DNA of 55,488 nt from Bacillota bacterium (GCA_021797775.1 JAJZZC010000009.1:3364-58851); one strand, 5' to 3'; numbered from the stretch's first letter, positions 11,210-19,909 are shown. The notes: generated by a model not told the origin, from the sequence alone. A program made the numbers and translations.

Positions 11210-11872
11210 TCAGCCGATCCATTCGCCATTCTTGCGGTCTTCCAGGTAACGCTCCAACTTGCGCTTCACGCGTTGGAGCGCGTTGTCAATCGACTTGACA
11301 TGTCGGTCCAGGCTGTCCGCGATCTCCTGATACGACTTGCCGTCCAGGTAGGCCATGAGGACCTGCCACTCCAGCTCGCTCAGGATTTCCCCCATCTTCT
11401 GCTCGATGTCGCCGAACTCTTCGCGGCTGATGACCATCTCTTCAGGATCGGACACCTTGGTCCCCGAAATGACGTCGAGCAACGTCCGATCCGAGTCCTC
11501 GTCATAGATGGGCTTGTTCAACGAGACGTAGGAATTGAGGGGGATGTGCTTTTGCCGGGTAGCCGTCTTGATCGCCGTGATGATCTGCCTCGTGATACAC
11601 AACTCGGCGAAGGCCCGGAAGGAGGAGAGCTTCTCGCTGCGGAAGTCCCTCGTCGCCTTGTAGAGTCCGAGCATGCCCTCCTGGATGATGTCCTCGCGCT
11701 CCGCGCCGATCAGGAAATAGGAGCGCGCCTTGGCCCTTACGAAGTTCTTGTACTTGACCAGCAGATACTCCAGCGCGGTGGCCTCGCCATTCTGCGCCAG
11801 CACCACGATGTCCTCGTCGCCCATGCTGTCGTAGTCGCTCGGGACAACGTCGACACCCACGTTGACGCCCAA
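11210..11872 (-). CDS. sigH: RNA polymerase sigma-H factor
   Basis: A 220-residue sigma factor with region 2 (NFVRAKARSYFLIGAEREDI, then QEGMLGLYKATRDF) and a C-terminal region 4 helix-turn-helix (LDGKSYQEIADSLDRHVKSI). It lacks region 1.1. Sequence and position after rlmB match the Firmicute SigH/Spo0H family, which drives stationary-phase and early sporulation genes. The start is TTG 11872 with GGAGG about 11 bases upstream. In this family the factor is controlled mainly at protein level; no control element is visible here. In other Firmicutes rpmG-secE-nusG follow; here tRNA genes do. Confidence 0.94.
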   Translation of the reverse strand: MGVNVGVDVVPSDYDSMGDEDIVVLAQNGEATALEYLLVKYKNFVRAKARSYFLIGAEREDIIQEGMLGLYKATRDFRSEKLSSFRAFAELCITRQIITAIKTATRQKHIPLNSYVSLNKPIYDEDSDRTLLDVISGTKVSDPEEMVISREEFGDIEQKMGEILSELEWQVLMAYLDGKSYQEIADSLDRHVKSIDNALQRVKRKLERYLEDRKNGEWIG

Positions 11873-12063
11873 GGCTCACGCCTCCCTTGACCTGACGCGT
11901 CGCGGCAAGGCGGCCGGCACCGGCGCCGCGCCACACGTCTCGCGTATCCGGAGCGCCCCGTGGAACGGAGGGCCGTCGGCCCTGATGAGGGCGGGCGGGT
12001 CCGCGCAGCGCCTGGGGCTTGTCAAGGACGCGCCGTCATTTTAGGCACCGGCCGTTTCGGAAG

Positions 12064-13002
12064 TCAATGCATCGGGTCACGGCGCGCGGCGTCCCAACGC
12101 ACCCAATCATAGAGGAGGATCCCCGCGGCGACAGAGGCGTTCAGGCTCTCCACCGCCCCCCGCATCGGCAACGCCACCAGCCGGTCGCAGCCTCGGCGTA
12201 CCAGCGGGGTGAGGCCGCGCCCCTCGGCGCCCACCACCAGCACGCTGCGTACCGCCCAATCCACTCCTTGGGGCACCGGGTCACCCTCCGGCGCGGCCCC
12301 ATAGATCCAGAAGCCGGCTCGCCGGCACATTCCCAGGGCCTGAGGTAGATTATGCACCTCGGCCCATGGCAGGGATTCGAAGGCGCCCGCCGCGGCGCGC
12401 TCGGCCGCTGGCGTCACCCCGGCCGCCCGATGCCGCGGCAGGATCAGGCCGCATGCCCCGGCCGCCTCCACGGTGCGGGCGACCGCCCCGAGGTTGCGGG
12501 GATCCTGCAGGCGGTCGCAGGCCAGAAGCAGGCGGGCATGGTCTCCCGCATGCCCGCCGTCGGCGGCGAGCAGGTCCTCAAGCGACACGCCGCCCAGTCG
12601 CCGCACCAGCACCGCGCAGCCCTGCGCCTCCTCACCGGCCAAGGCGGCCAGTTCGTCGCGCGGGAGCCGTGCCGAGGGCACTCCGCGCGCCTCCGCCCCG
12701 GCTTCAAGGGCCTCCATCCCATGCGCCCCGGCGGCCACCACCAGACGCAAGGCACGGCCCGATCGCAGGGCGGCGGCGGCGGTCCGGCGCCCACCGAGCC
12801 AGTAGGTGCCAGCAGGCGAGGCCCCGTGCTCAGATGGCGCCTCCCGGCTGGATCCGCCGGGGCCGCGGGGCGCGCCCCCAGTGGGCCCACCGGCTCGGGC
12901 GGCCGGGGTGGCCCCCGAGGTGCGCGCCCATCCCCGGGGTGACCGCTGTCGCCTCAATGGCCGCTGGCTCCCGGCGTGTCGGCGGGAGCCGTCCACCTCC
13001 AA
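12064..13002 (-). CDS. rlmB: 23S rRNA (guanosine-2'-O-) methyltransferase RlmB / TrmH family
   Basis: A 312-residue SPOUT methyltransferase expected to methylate a ribose in 23S rRNA (G2251 in E. coli). The substrate-binding domain starts at YWLGGRRTAAAAL (about residue 67). The knot motifs are LACDRLQDPRNLGAVARTVE, VLVVGAEGRGL and VALPMRGAVESLNASVAAGI. About 65 Gly/Arg/Pro-rich residues precede the core. The start at TTG 13002 is uncertain, and the frame overlaps the end of cysS by 49 bases. Mini-RNase III, often between cysS and rlmB, is missing. Confidence 0.88.
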   Translation of the reverse strand: MEVDGSRRHAGSQRPLRRQRSPRGWARTSGATPAARAGGPTGGAPRGPGGSSREAPSEHGASPAGTYWLGGRRTAAAALRSGRALRLVVAAGAHGMEALEAGAEARGVPSARLPRDELAALAGEEAQGCAVLVRRLGGVSLEDLLAADGGHAGDHARLLLACDRLQDPRNLGAVARTVEAAGACGLILPRHRAAGVTPAAERAAAGAFESLPWAEVHNLPQALGMCRRAGFWIYGAAPEGDPVPQGVDWAVRSVLVVGAEGRGLTPLVRRGCDRLVALPMRGAVESLNASVAAGILLYDWVRWDAARRDPMH

Positions 13003-14438
13003 CGCGTGGCGTCTGCCTGATCCTCGAGAACCACCCCTAGCTCCCCCAGGCCCCGGCGGATCCGGTCAGCCGCGCTCCAGTCGCGGTATGCCCGCGCCTC
13101 AGCGCGCAGGTCCACCAGCATCTGCACCAGGGCCGCCGCACGGTCGGCCACCGGAGCGCCGACCTTTGCGACGAGGCGATCCTCGGCCCAGAGACCAAAG
13201 CATTCCCCCATGCGCTCCAAGGCAGCGAGGGCTATGGCGAGGCCGCCTCCGCCCGTGCCGTCGGCCACTGCCGCGTTACCCGCGCGCACCAACTCAAACA
13301 GATGACCCAGCGCCCCTGCGGTGTTCAGATCGTCGTCCAGCGCCGCGTCGAAGGCCCGCGCCAGCCGATCGGCCAGGGGGGCCAACCCGCCATCCGCCGC
13401 CGTGCCTTCCCGCGCGCCCACGCGCTCGGCCCAGTTCGCCCGGGCCGCGGACACCCGCCCGAAGGCTCGCTCCGCCTCGGCCAGCGCGGCGACGGAGTAC
13501 TGCAGCGGCTTGCGGTAGTGCGTGCCCAGCATGAACAGCCGCAGGGCGCCGGGATGGTGGGCCGCCACCAATTCCCGCAGGGGAACGAAATTGCTCAGCG
13601 ACTTGGACATCTTCTGCTGGTCGACCTGCACCATGGCGTTGTGCAGCCAGATGCGCACGAACGGCCTGCCGGTAAAGGCCTCGGACTGGGCCAACTCGTT
13701 CTCATGATGCGGAAAGATCAGGTCGTTGCCGCCGCCGTGGATGTCAAAGTCCTCACCGAGATAGCGCAGGCTCATCGCCGAGCACTCGATATGCCAACCG
13801 GGGCGCCCGGGACCCCACGGGCTGGGCCACGACGGCTCACCGGGCTTGGCCGCCTTCCAGAGGGCGAAGTCCATCGGGTGGCGCTTACGCGGATCGACCG
13901 CGACGCGGGCGCCGGCCTGCATCTCCGCCAGCGAACGCTTGGCGAGCTTGCCGTAATCGGCCTTTGCCTCCACCGCGAAGTACACATCGCCGTCCACCGC
14001 GTACGCGAAGCCCTTGGCTACAAGCCCATCCACCATGGCCACCACTTCGGGGATGTGCCCGGTGACGCGGGCGTAGTGCTCCACCCCATCGATGCCGAGG
14101 GCGCGCATGTTATCGAGGTAATCATCCACATAACGCTGGGCCAGGGTATCCGGCGGGATGCCCTCCTCCGCGGCACGGGCGATGATCTTGTCATCCACGT
14201 CCGTGAAGTTGCTGACCCAATGCACGACGAGCCCGCGCGCGCGCATGTGGCGCGCCAAGACGTCCGCCACCATGGCGGGACGCAGGTGGCCGATGTGGGT
14301 GTAGTTGTAGACCGTGGGTCCGCAGGTGTACATGCGCGCCACGCCAGGCTCCCGCGTCCGCAGCGGGCGCGTGGTCGCCGTCAGCGTGTCGTAGAGGCGG
14401 ATCGCGCCGTCCCCGTTCCCCGTCAGACCGTCCGTCAC
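12954..14438 (-). CDS. cysS: cysteinyl-tRNA synthetase
   Basis: A 494-residue class I synthetase that charges tRNA-Cys. The N-terminal MYTCGPTVYNYTHIGHLR holds the first zinc Cys and the HIGH motif. The remaining zinc site lies in WHIECSAM and FPHHENELAQSEA, and the KMSKS loop is QQKMSKSLSNF. I start at GTG 14438, preceded by GGGGGAAG. The open frame continues upstream to 14786, but that part reads as non-coding. It lies about 100 bases after cysE, so cysteine synthesis and charging sit together, a common Firmicute arrangement. Confidence 0.96.
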   Translation of the reverse strand: MTDGLTGNGDGAIRLYDTLTATTRPLRTREPGVARMYTCGPTVYNYTHIGHLRPAMVADVLARHMRARGLVVHWVSNFTDVDDKIIARAAEEGIPPDTLAQRYVDDYLDNMRALGIDGVEHYARVTGHIPEVVAMVDGLVAKGFAYAVDGDVYFAVEAKADYGKLAKRSLAEMQAGARVAVDPRKRHPMDFALWKAAKPGEPSWPSPWGPGRPGWHIECSAMSLRYLGEDFDIHGGGNDLIFPHHENELAQSEAFTGRPFVRIWLHNAMVQVDQQKMSKSLSNFVPLRELVAAHHPGALRLFMLGTHYRKPLQYSVAALAEAERAFGRVSAARANWAERVGAREGTAADGGLAPLADRLARAFDAALDDDLNTAGALGHLFELVRAGNAAVADGTGGGGLAIALAALERMGECFGLWAEDRLVAKVGAPVADRAAALVQMLVDLRAEARAYRDWSAADRIRRGLGELGVVLEDQADATRWRWTAPADTPGASGH

Positions 14439-14535
14439 GTTGCTTCCCCCGTCGTCGGCGGTCGCGTGCGGGGTGGGGCGGGCGCTTCTCTGGCCCACCC
14501 GCGCCCGGCCACGCCCCGCACGCCTTCCCGCCCCG

Positions 14536-15216
14536 CTACTGCGCGCAGCGGGTGGCGCAGCACCCCTCCGCGGCCAGTTCGGACTCCAGTTCCGCCACTC
14601 GGCGCTCCAGGGCCTCCACCTGCCGCAGCAATGCCCGGACCTCAGCGGCCACGGGGTCCGGCAGGTCCACCTGACGCAGGTCGCTGCCGGCCACCCGCCG
14701 GCCATCCTGGCGTACGACGCGCCCAGGCACGCCCACCACTGTACAGTTGGGCGGGACCGGCGACACCACCACCGCCCCCGCGCCAATACGGCTGCCGTCG
14801 CCGACGGTCACGCTGCCGAGGACCTTGGCCCCCACCCCGACCAGGACGTCCCGGCCCAGCGTGGGGTGGCGCTTGCCGCGCTCCTTGCCGGTGCCGCCCA
14901 GCGTCACGCCCTGGTACAGGGTCGTGCCGTCACCCACCTCCGCCGTCTCGCCGATCACCACGCCCATGCCGTGGTCGATGAAGACGCCGGACCCGATGCG
15001 CGCCCCGGGGTGAATCTCGACCCCCGTCAGCCAGCGTGCCAGTTGGGAGAGGATCCGCGCCGCCAGGAACAGGCGTGCCCGGTGCAGGCGGTGGGCAACC
15101 CGGTAGGTGAGCAGTGCGTGCAGGCCCGGGTAGCAGAACCAGGCCTCCAGTGCCGAACGGCAGGCCGGATCCCGCTCGGCAATGGCGGCGACGTCCGCGC
15201 GAAGCTCGCGCCACAT
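14536..15216 (-). CDS. cysE: serine O-acetyltransferase
   Basis: A 226-residue left-handed beta-helix enzyme making O-acetylserine from serine and acetyl-CoA, the first step of cysteine synthesis. The N-terminal helical domain (WRELRADVAAIAERDPACRS) is followed by hexapeptide repeats with IHPGARIGSGVFIDHGMG, VIGETAEVGDG, TLYQGVTLGGTGK and KRHPTLGRDVLVGVGAKVLG. The C terminus adds a short coiled coil (VRALLRQVEALERRVAELES) ending in three Cys. The start is ATG 15216, with GGGAGGGG 6 bases upstream; the frame stays open to 15273. A strong hairpin with a T tract lies just upstream. Confidence 0.95.
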   Translation of the reverse strand: MWRELRADVAAIAERDPACRSALEAWFCYPGLHALLTYRVAHRLHRARLFLAARILSQLARWLTGVEIHPGARIGSGVFIDHGMGVVIGETAEVGDGTTLYQGVTLGGTGKERGKRHPTLGRDVLVGVGAKVLGSVTVGDGSRIGAGAVVVSPVPPNCTVVGVPGRVVRQDGRRVAGSDLRQVDLPDPVAAEVRALLRQVEALERRVAELESELAAEGCCATRCAQ

Positions 15217-15277
15217 GCGCGGCCCCTCCCCCGTAGGCGTGTCGACCGGCGTCCCCGAAGACTCCAACGCCACGGAT

Positions 15278-15319
15278 CAAAAACGCCCCTGCCACCCGGT
15301 AAAGAGGCGGCAAGGGCGT
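15278..15319 (-). terminator. terminator hairpin before cysE (ispDF terminator or cysE attenuator)
   Basis: A 14-bp stem with two G-T pairs (15283-15296 with 15306-15319) is followed on the minus strand by TTTTT. It stands 230 bases after the ispDF stop and about 60 bases before the cysE start. It may end the ispDF transcript or act as a leader attenuator; a T-box was considered but its consensus is not clearly present. Confidence 0.75.
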
Positions 15320-15550
15320 ACCAAACCGGCCCCGCACCAGAGACCGATCCGCCGGAGGAACGACGCCCCCCGGCTGTGGATACGGGTCCGGCGCCGGATC
15401 CCTCGCAGCCTCGGCACAGCCAGCCGACGACCAACGTCCGCCCGGTCCGGCGGGCCCGCGGGCCACCAGGAACGGGCCCTGTGAGCCATGGCGCCACGCG
15501 GGGCGTGCGCTATCCACGCAGGGTTATGCTAGCGAGGCGGGCGCGGGGTG

Positions 15551-16690
15551 TCAAACAGGCAGGCGGCGCAACAAGACCACGGCCTGGGCGGCGATACCCT
15601 CCTCCCGGCCCAGCCAACCGAGGCCCTCGTTTGTCCCGGCCTTGACGTTGACGCGCTCAGGATCTAGGGAGAGCGCGACGGCAAGCCGCTGGCGCATCGC
15701 CGGCACGTGCGGGGCCAGGCGGGGGCGTTCAGCGATCACCAGGCAGTCGGCTTGAGCGGGACACCAGCGGTGCTGGGCGGCGAGCCCTACGCAGTGCTTC
15801 AGCAACTCCAGGCTGTCGGCCCCAGCATAGGCCGGGTCCCCGGGGGGAAAATGGTGGCCGATGTCCCCCAGGCCCGCCGCCCCGAGCACCGCATCGGCCA
15901 GGGCGTGGCAGAGCGCGTCGGCGTCGGAGTGGCCATCCAGCCCACGATCGTGGGGGATACGGACACCACCGAGGACCAGCGGACGGTCAGCGACCAAGCG
16001 GTGCACGTCGTAGCCCTGCCCCACCGCCAAGGGTGGCGCCGCCGCGGCGAGGTCTTCGGGAACCGTGAGTTTCACGTTCGCGCGCTCCCCCTGGACGAGA
16101 CGGACCATCTGACCCAAGGCCGCGCAGAGGCCGGCGTCGTCCGTGTAGGTGGTCTGCGCGGCCGCGTGAGCGGCGGCCAGCACATCCCGCCGGAAGCCCT
16201 GGGGCGTCTGGGCACACCAGAGGCCGGCCCGATTCAGGGTCTCGACGACGGTGCCGTCCGCCGTGGCCCGATGCACCGTGTCCACGACGGGCCAGGCGGC
16301 TGCCGCCGCCCCGCAGGCCTCGGCCTCCCGTTGCACGCGGAGGACCAGATCCGGCGAGCAGTGGGGACGGGCGGCGTCATGCACGAGCACGTGGTCGGCG
16401 TCGGCGGGGACCGCGGCCAGGCAGCGACCCACTGTCTCCTGCCGGCTCTCGCCGCCCTCCACCAGCCGGATCTCCGTACCTTCCAGCCACGCCGGCAGCC
16501 GGGCGGCCAGGGCGGCGCGCTCGGCGGCGCGCACCCCGACCACCACGCGGGGTAGGCCGGCGGCAGCCAAGACGCGCAGGGTCCGCACGAGCACGGGGAC
16601 CCCGTCGAGCTCGGCCATGACCTTGTCGCGGCCCATACGCCGAGAAGACCCGGCCGCCGGCACCACGCCCACCCACCTGGGGGCACTCAC
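15551..16690 (-). CDS. ispDF: bifunctional IspD-IspF (MEP pathway)
   Basis: A 379-residue fusion of two enzymes of non-mevalonate isoprenoid synthesis. The N-terminal half is the 2-C-methyl-D-erythritol 4-phosphate cytidylyltransferase (WVGVVPAAGSSRRMGRDK, VLVHDAARPHCSP). From about residue 220 comes the 2,4-cyclodiphosphate synthase, with metal ligands in GQGYDVHRL and GLDGHSDADALCHALADAVL, then GDIGHHFPP and a C-terminal NVKAGTNEGLGWLGREEGIA. The GTG start at 16690 overlaps the TGA of the PIN/TRAM gene (GTGA), so the two are translationally coupled. Fused IspDF is known in several bacteria; in many Firmicutes the two genes are adjacent but separate. Confidence 0.95.
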   Translation of the reverse strand: MSAPRWVGVVPAAGSSRRMGRDKVMAELDGVPVLVRTLRVLAAAGLPRVVVGVRAAERAALAARLPAWLEGTEIRLVEGGESRQETVGRCLAAVPADADHVLVHDAARPHCSPDLVLRVQREAEACGAAAAAWPVVDTVHRATADGTVVETLNRAGLWCAQTPQGFRRDVLAAAHAAAQTTYTDDAGLCAALGQMVRLVQGERANVKLTVPEDLAAAAPPLAVGQGYDVHRLVADRPLVLGGVRIPHDRGLDGHSDADALCHALADAVLGAAGLGDIGHHFPPGDPAYAGADSLELLKHCVGLAAQHRWCPAQADCLVIAERPRLAPHVPAMRQRLAVALSLDPERVNVKAGTNEGLGWLGREEGIAAQAVVLLRRLPV

Positions 16691-17832
16691 GCTTGGCCCA
16701 CCCGCTCCAGATGGGCCGAGCGCGGGCGCCCAAAGATCATGCGCCCCTGGGCCGTCTGGTAGGAGGAGGTGACCTCGATATCGACGTCGCCGTTCAGGAA
16801 GCGCCGGCCGCCTTCCACGACCACCATCGTCCCATCCTCCAGGTACCCGACCCCCTGGCCCGCCTGCTTGCCGTCGGCCACGATGCGCACGGCGAACTCG
16901 TCCCCGGGCAGGTAACGCGGCCGCAGGACACCCGCCAGTTCGTTGACGTTCAGCACGGCTACGCCCAGCAACTCCGCGACCTTGTTGAGGTTGTAGTCCG
17001 TGGTCACGACCTGCGCGCCCATCTCCTGCGCCAGCAACACGATCCGGTTGTCGACTTCCTTGCTCGGGGCCGGGTCTCGGTCCGTGAACACCACAGGGGC
17101 ACCGAGTTCCTTCTGCAGCGTGCCGAGGACCTGCAAGCCGTGCCGCCCGCGCTGGCGGCGCGTGGGGTCGGGACTGTCGGCGATGTGGCGCAACTCGTCC
17201 AGCACAGCGGTGGGCACGATGAAGTCGCCTTCGAGAAAGCCCGTGCGGTAGAGGTCGGCGATCCGGCCGTCGATGATCGCGCTGGTGTCCAGCACCTTGG
17301 GCCGCGCTCCGGGCGCGGCCCCGGCGAACTCGGGCACAGGGGGCTCTGGCGCGGGCGGTCCGGCCGGCTCCACAGCGGAACGCGGCGCATCGAGCAAGCG
17401 CATCCACTCCTCGCGCCGCGCGGCGAACAGGGCGCCGCCGAGCCAGGCGAGGCCCAAGCTCACCGCGATCGGTAAGTAGGCCCCGACCCAGGGGATCCGG
17501 GAAATCGCGGGGGAGAGGAGGAAAGCCACCACCAGGCCGAGGACGACGCCGACGGCCCCCGAGAGCACATCTAGGGCCGGAAGCCGAAACAGGCGCTGTC
17601 GTACGGTGCGCAGGCCCGAGGCCGCGAGGGATGCCCACCCAGGGCCAAACCGCCAACCCAGCCATCCGCCCACCAAAGCCAGCGCCAACGCTAGGGCGGC
17701 CGCCTCCTGCCCGTTCAGGGCGGGGGAGACGGGGTAGGCGCGGCTAAGTGCTCCGAGCCATGCGAGGGCGGTATAGAAGCCGGCTGCCGCCCCCACGGCC
17801 GCCCCGAGCCACGGACCCGGCTCCGCTCGCAT
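16687..17832 (-). CDS. PIN/TRAM domain membrane protein (YacL type)
   Basis: A 381-residue protein. The first 165 residues contain about four membrane helices. Then comes a PIN nuclease domain with acidic residues in KVLDTSAIIDGRIADL, VLDELRHIAD, VDNRIVLLAQ and VVTTDYNLNK, and a C-terminal TRAM domain (GVGYLEDGTMVVVEGG). It is expected to be a membrane-tethered ribonuclease-like protein; the target is unknown. Start ATG 17832 has GGAGG 8 bases upstream. It sits between carD and ispDF, as in B. subtilis (yacL). Confidence 0.92.
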   Translation of the reverse strand: MRAEPGPWLGAAVGAAAGFYTALAWLGALSRAYPVSPALNGQEAAALALALALVGGWLGWRFGPGWASLAASGLRTVRQRLFRLPALDVLSGAVGVVLGLVVAFLLSPAISRIPWVGAYLPIAVSLGLAWLGGALFAARREEWMRLLDAPRSAVEPAGPPAPEPPVPEFAGAAPGARPKVLDTSAIIDGRIADLYRTGFLEGDFIVPTAVLDELRHIADSPDPTRRQRGRHGLQVLGTLQKELGAPVVFTDRDPAPSKEVDNRIVLLAQEMGAQVVTTDYNLNKVAELLGVAVLNVNELAGVLRPRYLPGDEFAVRIVADGKQAGQGVGYLEDGTMVVVEGGRRFLNGDVDIEVTSSYQTAQGRMIFGRPRSAHLERVGQA

Positions 17833-17959
17833 GGTCCCCCGCCTCCTAGGGGCGGTGTGGCGGGGCCGTATATCGGACCGGCCCACGCCCGCCGATGATG
17901 GACTCTCCAACCGGACCCGCCTTCACGGCGGCGCTCGCAGCGTGCTGCCCGGGAACCCG

Positions 17960-17992
17960 TCCGGTGGCGCCCCGGTCGGATGGGGCGCCGGA
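17960..17992. terminator. GC-rich hairpin after carD
   Basis: An 8-bp stem GGCGCCCC/GGGGCGCC (17966-17973 with 17982-17989) lies just downstream of carD. There is no T tract on either side, so terminator function is uncertain. Confidence 0.3.
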
Positions 17993-18001
17993 TGTGCCCC
18001 G

Positions 18002-18490
18002 TTACGAGGAGGCGCTGCCGATCGCCTGCTCCAGCAGGCTGTGCGCCTCCCCTTCGGGAATGTTCCGCGAGAGGACGACCTCGCTCACAAGGATCTGCTT
18101 GGCGTTGTCCAGCATCTTGCGCTCTCCGGTGGAGAGGCCCTTCTCGCGTTCACGCAGGGTCAGGTTGCGCACCACCTCAGCCACTTCGAAAATGTTACCA
18201 CTGCGCAGTTTCTCGGCGTTGGCGCGGTACCGGCGATTCCAGTTGGCGGACATCTTGGTCCGCTCCCCGGCCAGCACCTCTAGCACGCGCTCCAGATCGC
18301 TCTCGCTGATCACCTGGCGCAGCCCGACATCGTCGACACCGTCGACGGGGATCATCACCTGCATGTCCCCGATCGGCAGCTTCATGATGTAGTACTGTTT
18401 GCGGCGGCCGAGGATCTCGCGCTCCTCGATGGCCTCGATGACCCCGGCCCCGTGCATGGGGTAGACGACACGGTCGCCGATGCTGAACAA
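18002..18490 (-). CDS. CarD family transcriptional regulator
   Basis: A 162-residue protein with the N-terminal RNA-polymerase interacting domain (FSIGDRVVYPMHGAGVIEAI, then QYYIMKLP) and a helical C-terminal domain (WNRRYRANAEKLRSGNIFEV, LSTGERKMLDNAK). CarD/CdnL proteins bind the RNA polymerase beta subunit and stabilise open complexes. The start is TTG 18490, with GGGGGTGAG 3 bases upstream. It is followed by the PIN/TRAM gene and ispDF, which fits the Firmicute order. An extended -10 promoter lies 47 bases before the start, back to back with the promoter of the plus-strand gene at 18792. Confidence 0.92.
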   Translation of the reverse strand: MFSIGDRVVYPMHGAGVIEAIEEREILGRRKQYYIMKLPIGDMQVMIPVDGVDDVGLRQVISESDLERVLEVLAGERTKMSANWNRRYRANAEKLRSGNIFEVAEVVRNLTLREREKGLSTGERKMLDNAKQILVSEVVLSRNIPEGEAHSLLEQAIGSASS

Positions 18491-18536
18491 CTACTCACCC
18501 CCCGGCATTCCGCAACTGCCCCGACCTGTCAACCGT

Positions 18537-18542
18537 ATTATA
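18537..18542 (-). promoter_or_regulatory. extended -10 promoter of carD
   Basis: On the minus strand TGGTATAAT supplies TATAAT at 18537-18542 with the TGn extension. No -35 match is seen at the right distance. Confidence 0.5.
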
Positions 18543-18660
18543 CCACCCGCGGGAATAGGCCGCCCGGCACCGGCCCCCACCGCCGGGGCGCACGCCTCCA
18601 GCCAACCCCCCGCCGGCCCGGTCGCTCCCGCGGCCGACGCCAGGTCGGGCGCCGCCCGCG

Positions 18661-18690
18661 TTGACAGCGAAACTGCGCGGTCTCTATAAT
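18661..18690 (+). promoter_or_regulatory. consensus sigma-A promoter for the gene at 18792
   Basis: Perfect TTGACA (18661-18666) and perfect TATAAT (18685-18690) with an 18-base spacer. This is the best promoter match in the window. It leaves a leader of about 95 bases. Confidence 0.85.
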
Positions 18691-18791
18691 GGCGCTGCCG
18701 TTTCCGGGCACCATGTCGCGGCGGTGCGAGCTGGCGGTGCCTTCGTCGTCCGTTCTGCGCCGAAGCGACGACCAAAAGGGGTGCGGCACGG

Positions 18792-19193
18792 GTGAAGGAC
18801 TCTCTTTGGGATGAATTCCAAGAGGCGGTCCAGAACGGGCTCGTGCGACACCGAAGCGTCCTCGATGTCACATCCAAGTTCCAGGAGGCCAGCGTCCGGA
18901 TTTCGCGCGCGCTGGCCAAATCGGTGACCACCTGCGGCTGTGTACGGATCAACGCGCAGAAAAACCAGATACCCAACTCCGACAAGATGTCGCTGAGTGA
19001 GCTGCGGGCCTCGCTGGACGATCACCTCGAGGGCGAGCTGTGCACCGCGTGTCGCGAGGTGCTTGAAGAGGAGTTCGGACGCCTGCTTTTCTATCTGGCG
19101 GCCTTGGCCGATCTATTGGATGTCAACGTATATGATATCCTGATCAAGGAACGCAAGAAGCTATCCACCTTGGGTCTGTACAATCTTCTCTAG
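18792..19193 (+). CDS. conserved Clostridia protein with two Cys pairs (DUF1573-like, name from memory)
   Basis: A 133-residue soluble protein, mostly helical, the only plus-strand gene in the first 34 kb. Cys residues occur as TTCGCVRI (48, 50) and ELCTACREVLEEEFG (84, 87), which could bind metal. I recognise the pattern (F-Q-E-A-V N terminus, CGC, SLSELRASLDDHLEGELC, C-terminal KKLSTLGLYNLL) from proteins encoded near radA/clpC in many Clostridia, often labelled DUF1573 or MazG-like. No function is established to my knowledge. The start is GTG 18792, behind AAAAGGGG. It is driven by a consensus promoter and diverges from carD. Confidence 0.85.
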   Translation: MKDSLWDEFQEAVQNGLVRHRSVLDVTSKFQEASVRISRALAKSVTTCGCVRINAQKNQIPNSDKMSLSELRASLDDHLEGELCTACREVLEEEFGRLLFYLAALADLLDVNVYDILIKERKKLSTLGLYNLL

Positions 19194-19385
19194 CGGGGAT
19201 GCGGAGGAAGCGCTTCCGCGTGGTCGGAGCCGCTGCGGCAGCCCATGCACTGTTTGTCGTACCCATAGAGCCGTCGGCGACGGCCGATGCACGGGTTCCC
19301 TGGCGGGAGCCCGGTTATTGCGTTTGACCTCGCCATTCTGGCCACTCTTGCGGCGGGCCGCTTTACCCCTCACGGGTCACCACGA

Positions 19386-19429
19386 GAGTCCCCCATGCCG
19401 GCGCGGCCGTCGGCACCACGCGGCATGAA
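19386..19429. repeat. 42-44 bp palindromic repeat, copy A
   Basis: Begins GAGTCCCCCATGCCGGCG and ends CACGCGGCATGAA. CATGCCG and CGGCATG form an inverted pair around a second small hairpin. Copy B lies 124 bases away and is about 88% identical, with a 2-base gap. Confidence 0.6.
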
Positions 19430-19509
19430 ATGAAATGCGCGGCGCGTGGTCTGGTGCGACACCGCCTGAGGAGCCACTATATCTGGTGGTCGGCAGGCGT
19501 ATTTCAGGG

Positions 19510-19551
19510 GAGTCCCCCATGCCGGCGGGGCCCGGCGCCACGCGGCATGAA
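19510..19551. repeat. 42-44 bp palindromic repeat, copy B
   Basis: Same structure as copy A: GAGTCCCCCATGCCGGCG at the left and CACGCGGCATGAA at the right. The core differs but keeps the ability to form a hairpin. Confidence 0.6.
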
Positions 19552-19909
19552 CAAGGCGGGACCGGCTCGCGCGCCGCCGTCTAGTAGGTCACTGCGGACA
19601 CACCGACTACCGGTAGTGGGTCTGGCGGCCTTTTTCGCAGGAGCGTCCCGTCGACACGGCCCTCGGTGTGCCGGGCGGACTGGGCCCCTGGCACACAGTG
19701 GGGCACAACGGCGTTTTGCCAACAGGGCTGCGGTGGGCTGCGCGGCCGAGGGACGCCATGCGGCCGCCCTGGCGGCGGATCGCGAGGCTGTTGCCATAGA
19801 AGGTGGGGGGACCACATCAGCGACGCCACTCCCAGGCGAACCCCTTGGGTCGGCGAACACAGGGGTCGCAGCAGCCGTACCGGCGGCGGCACGGCTCGGT
19901 CCGCCCCAT

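Larger units (their letters stand above)
19194..19909. other. convergent intergenic region with a paired repeat
   Basis: About 715 bases between two convergent genes, with no supported coding frame. It contains two copies of a 42-44 base repeat (separate entries) and a perfect 12-base palindrome GGAAGCGCTTCC near 19206. disA, usually next to radA, is not here. Confidence 0.5.

Noticed and set aside
14439..14786. Upstream extension of the cysS frame
   Set aside because: The extra 116 residues are antisense-like Arg/Gly/Trp sequence overlapping cysE; the GTG at 14438 with a ribosome site precedes the conserved start.
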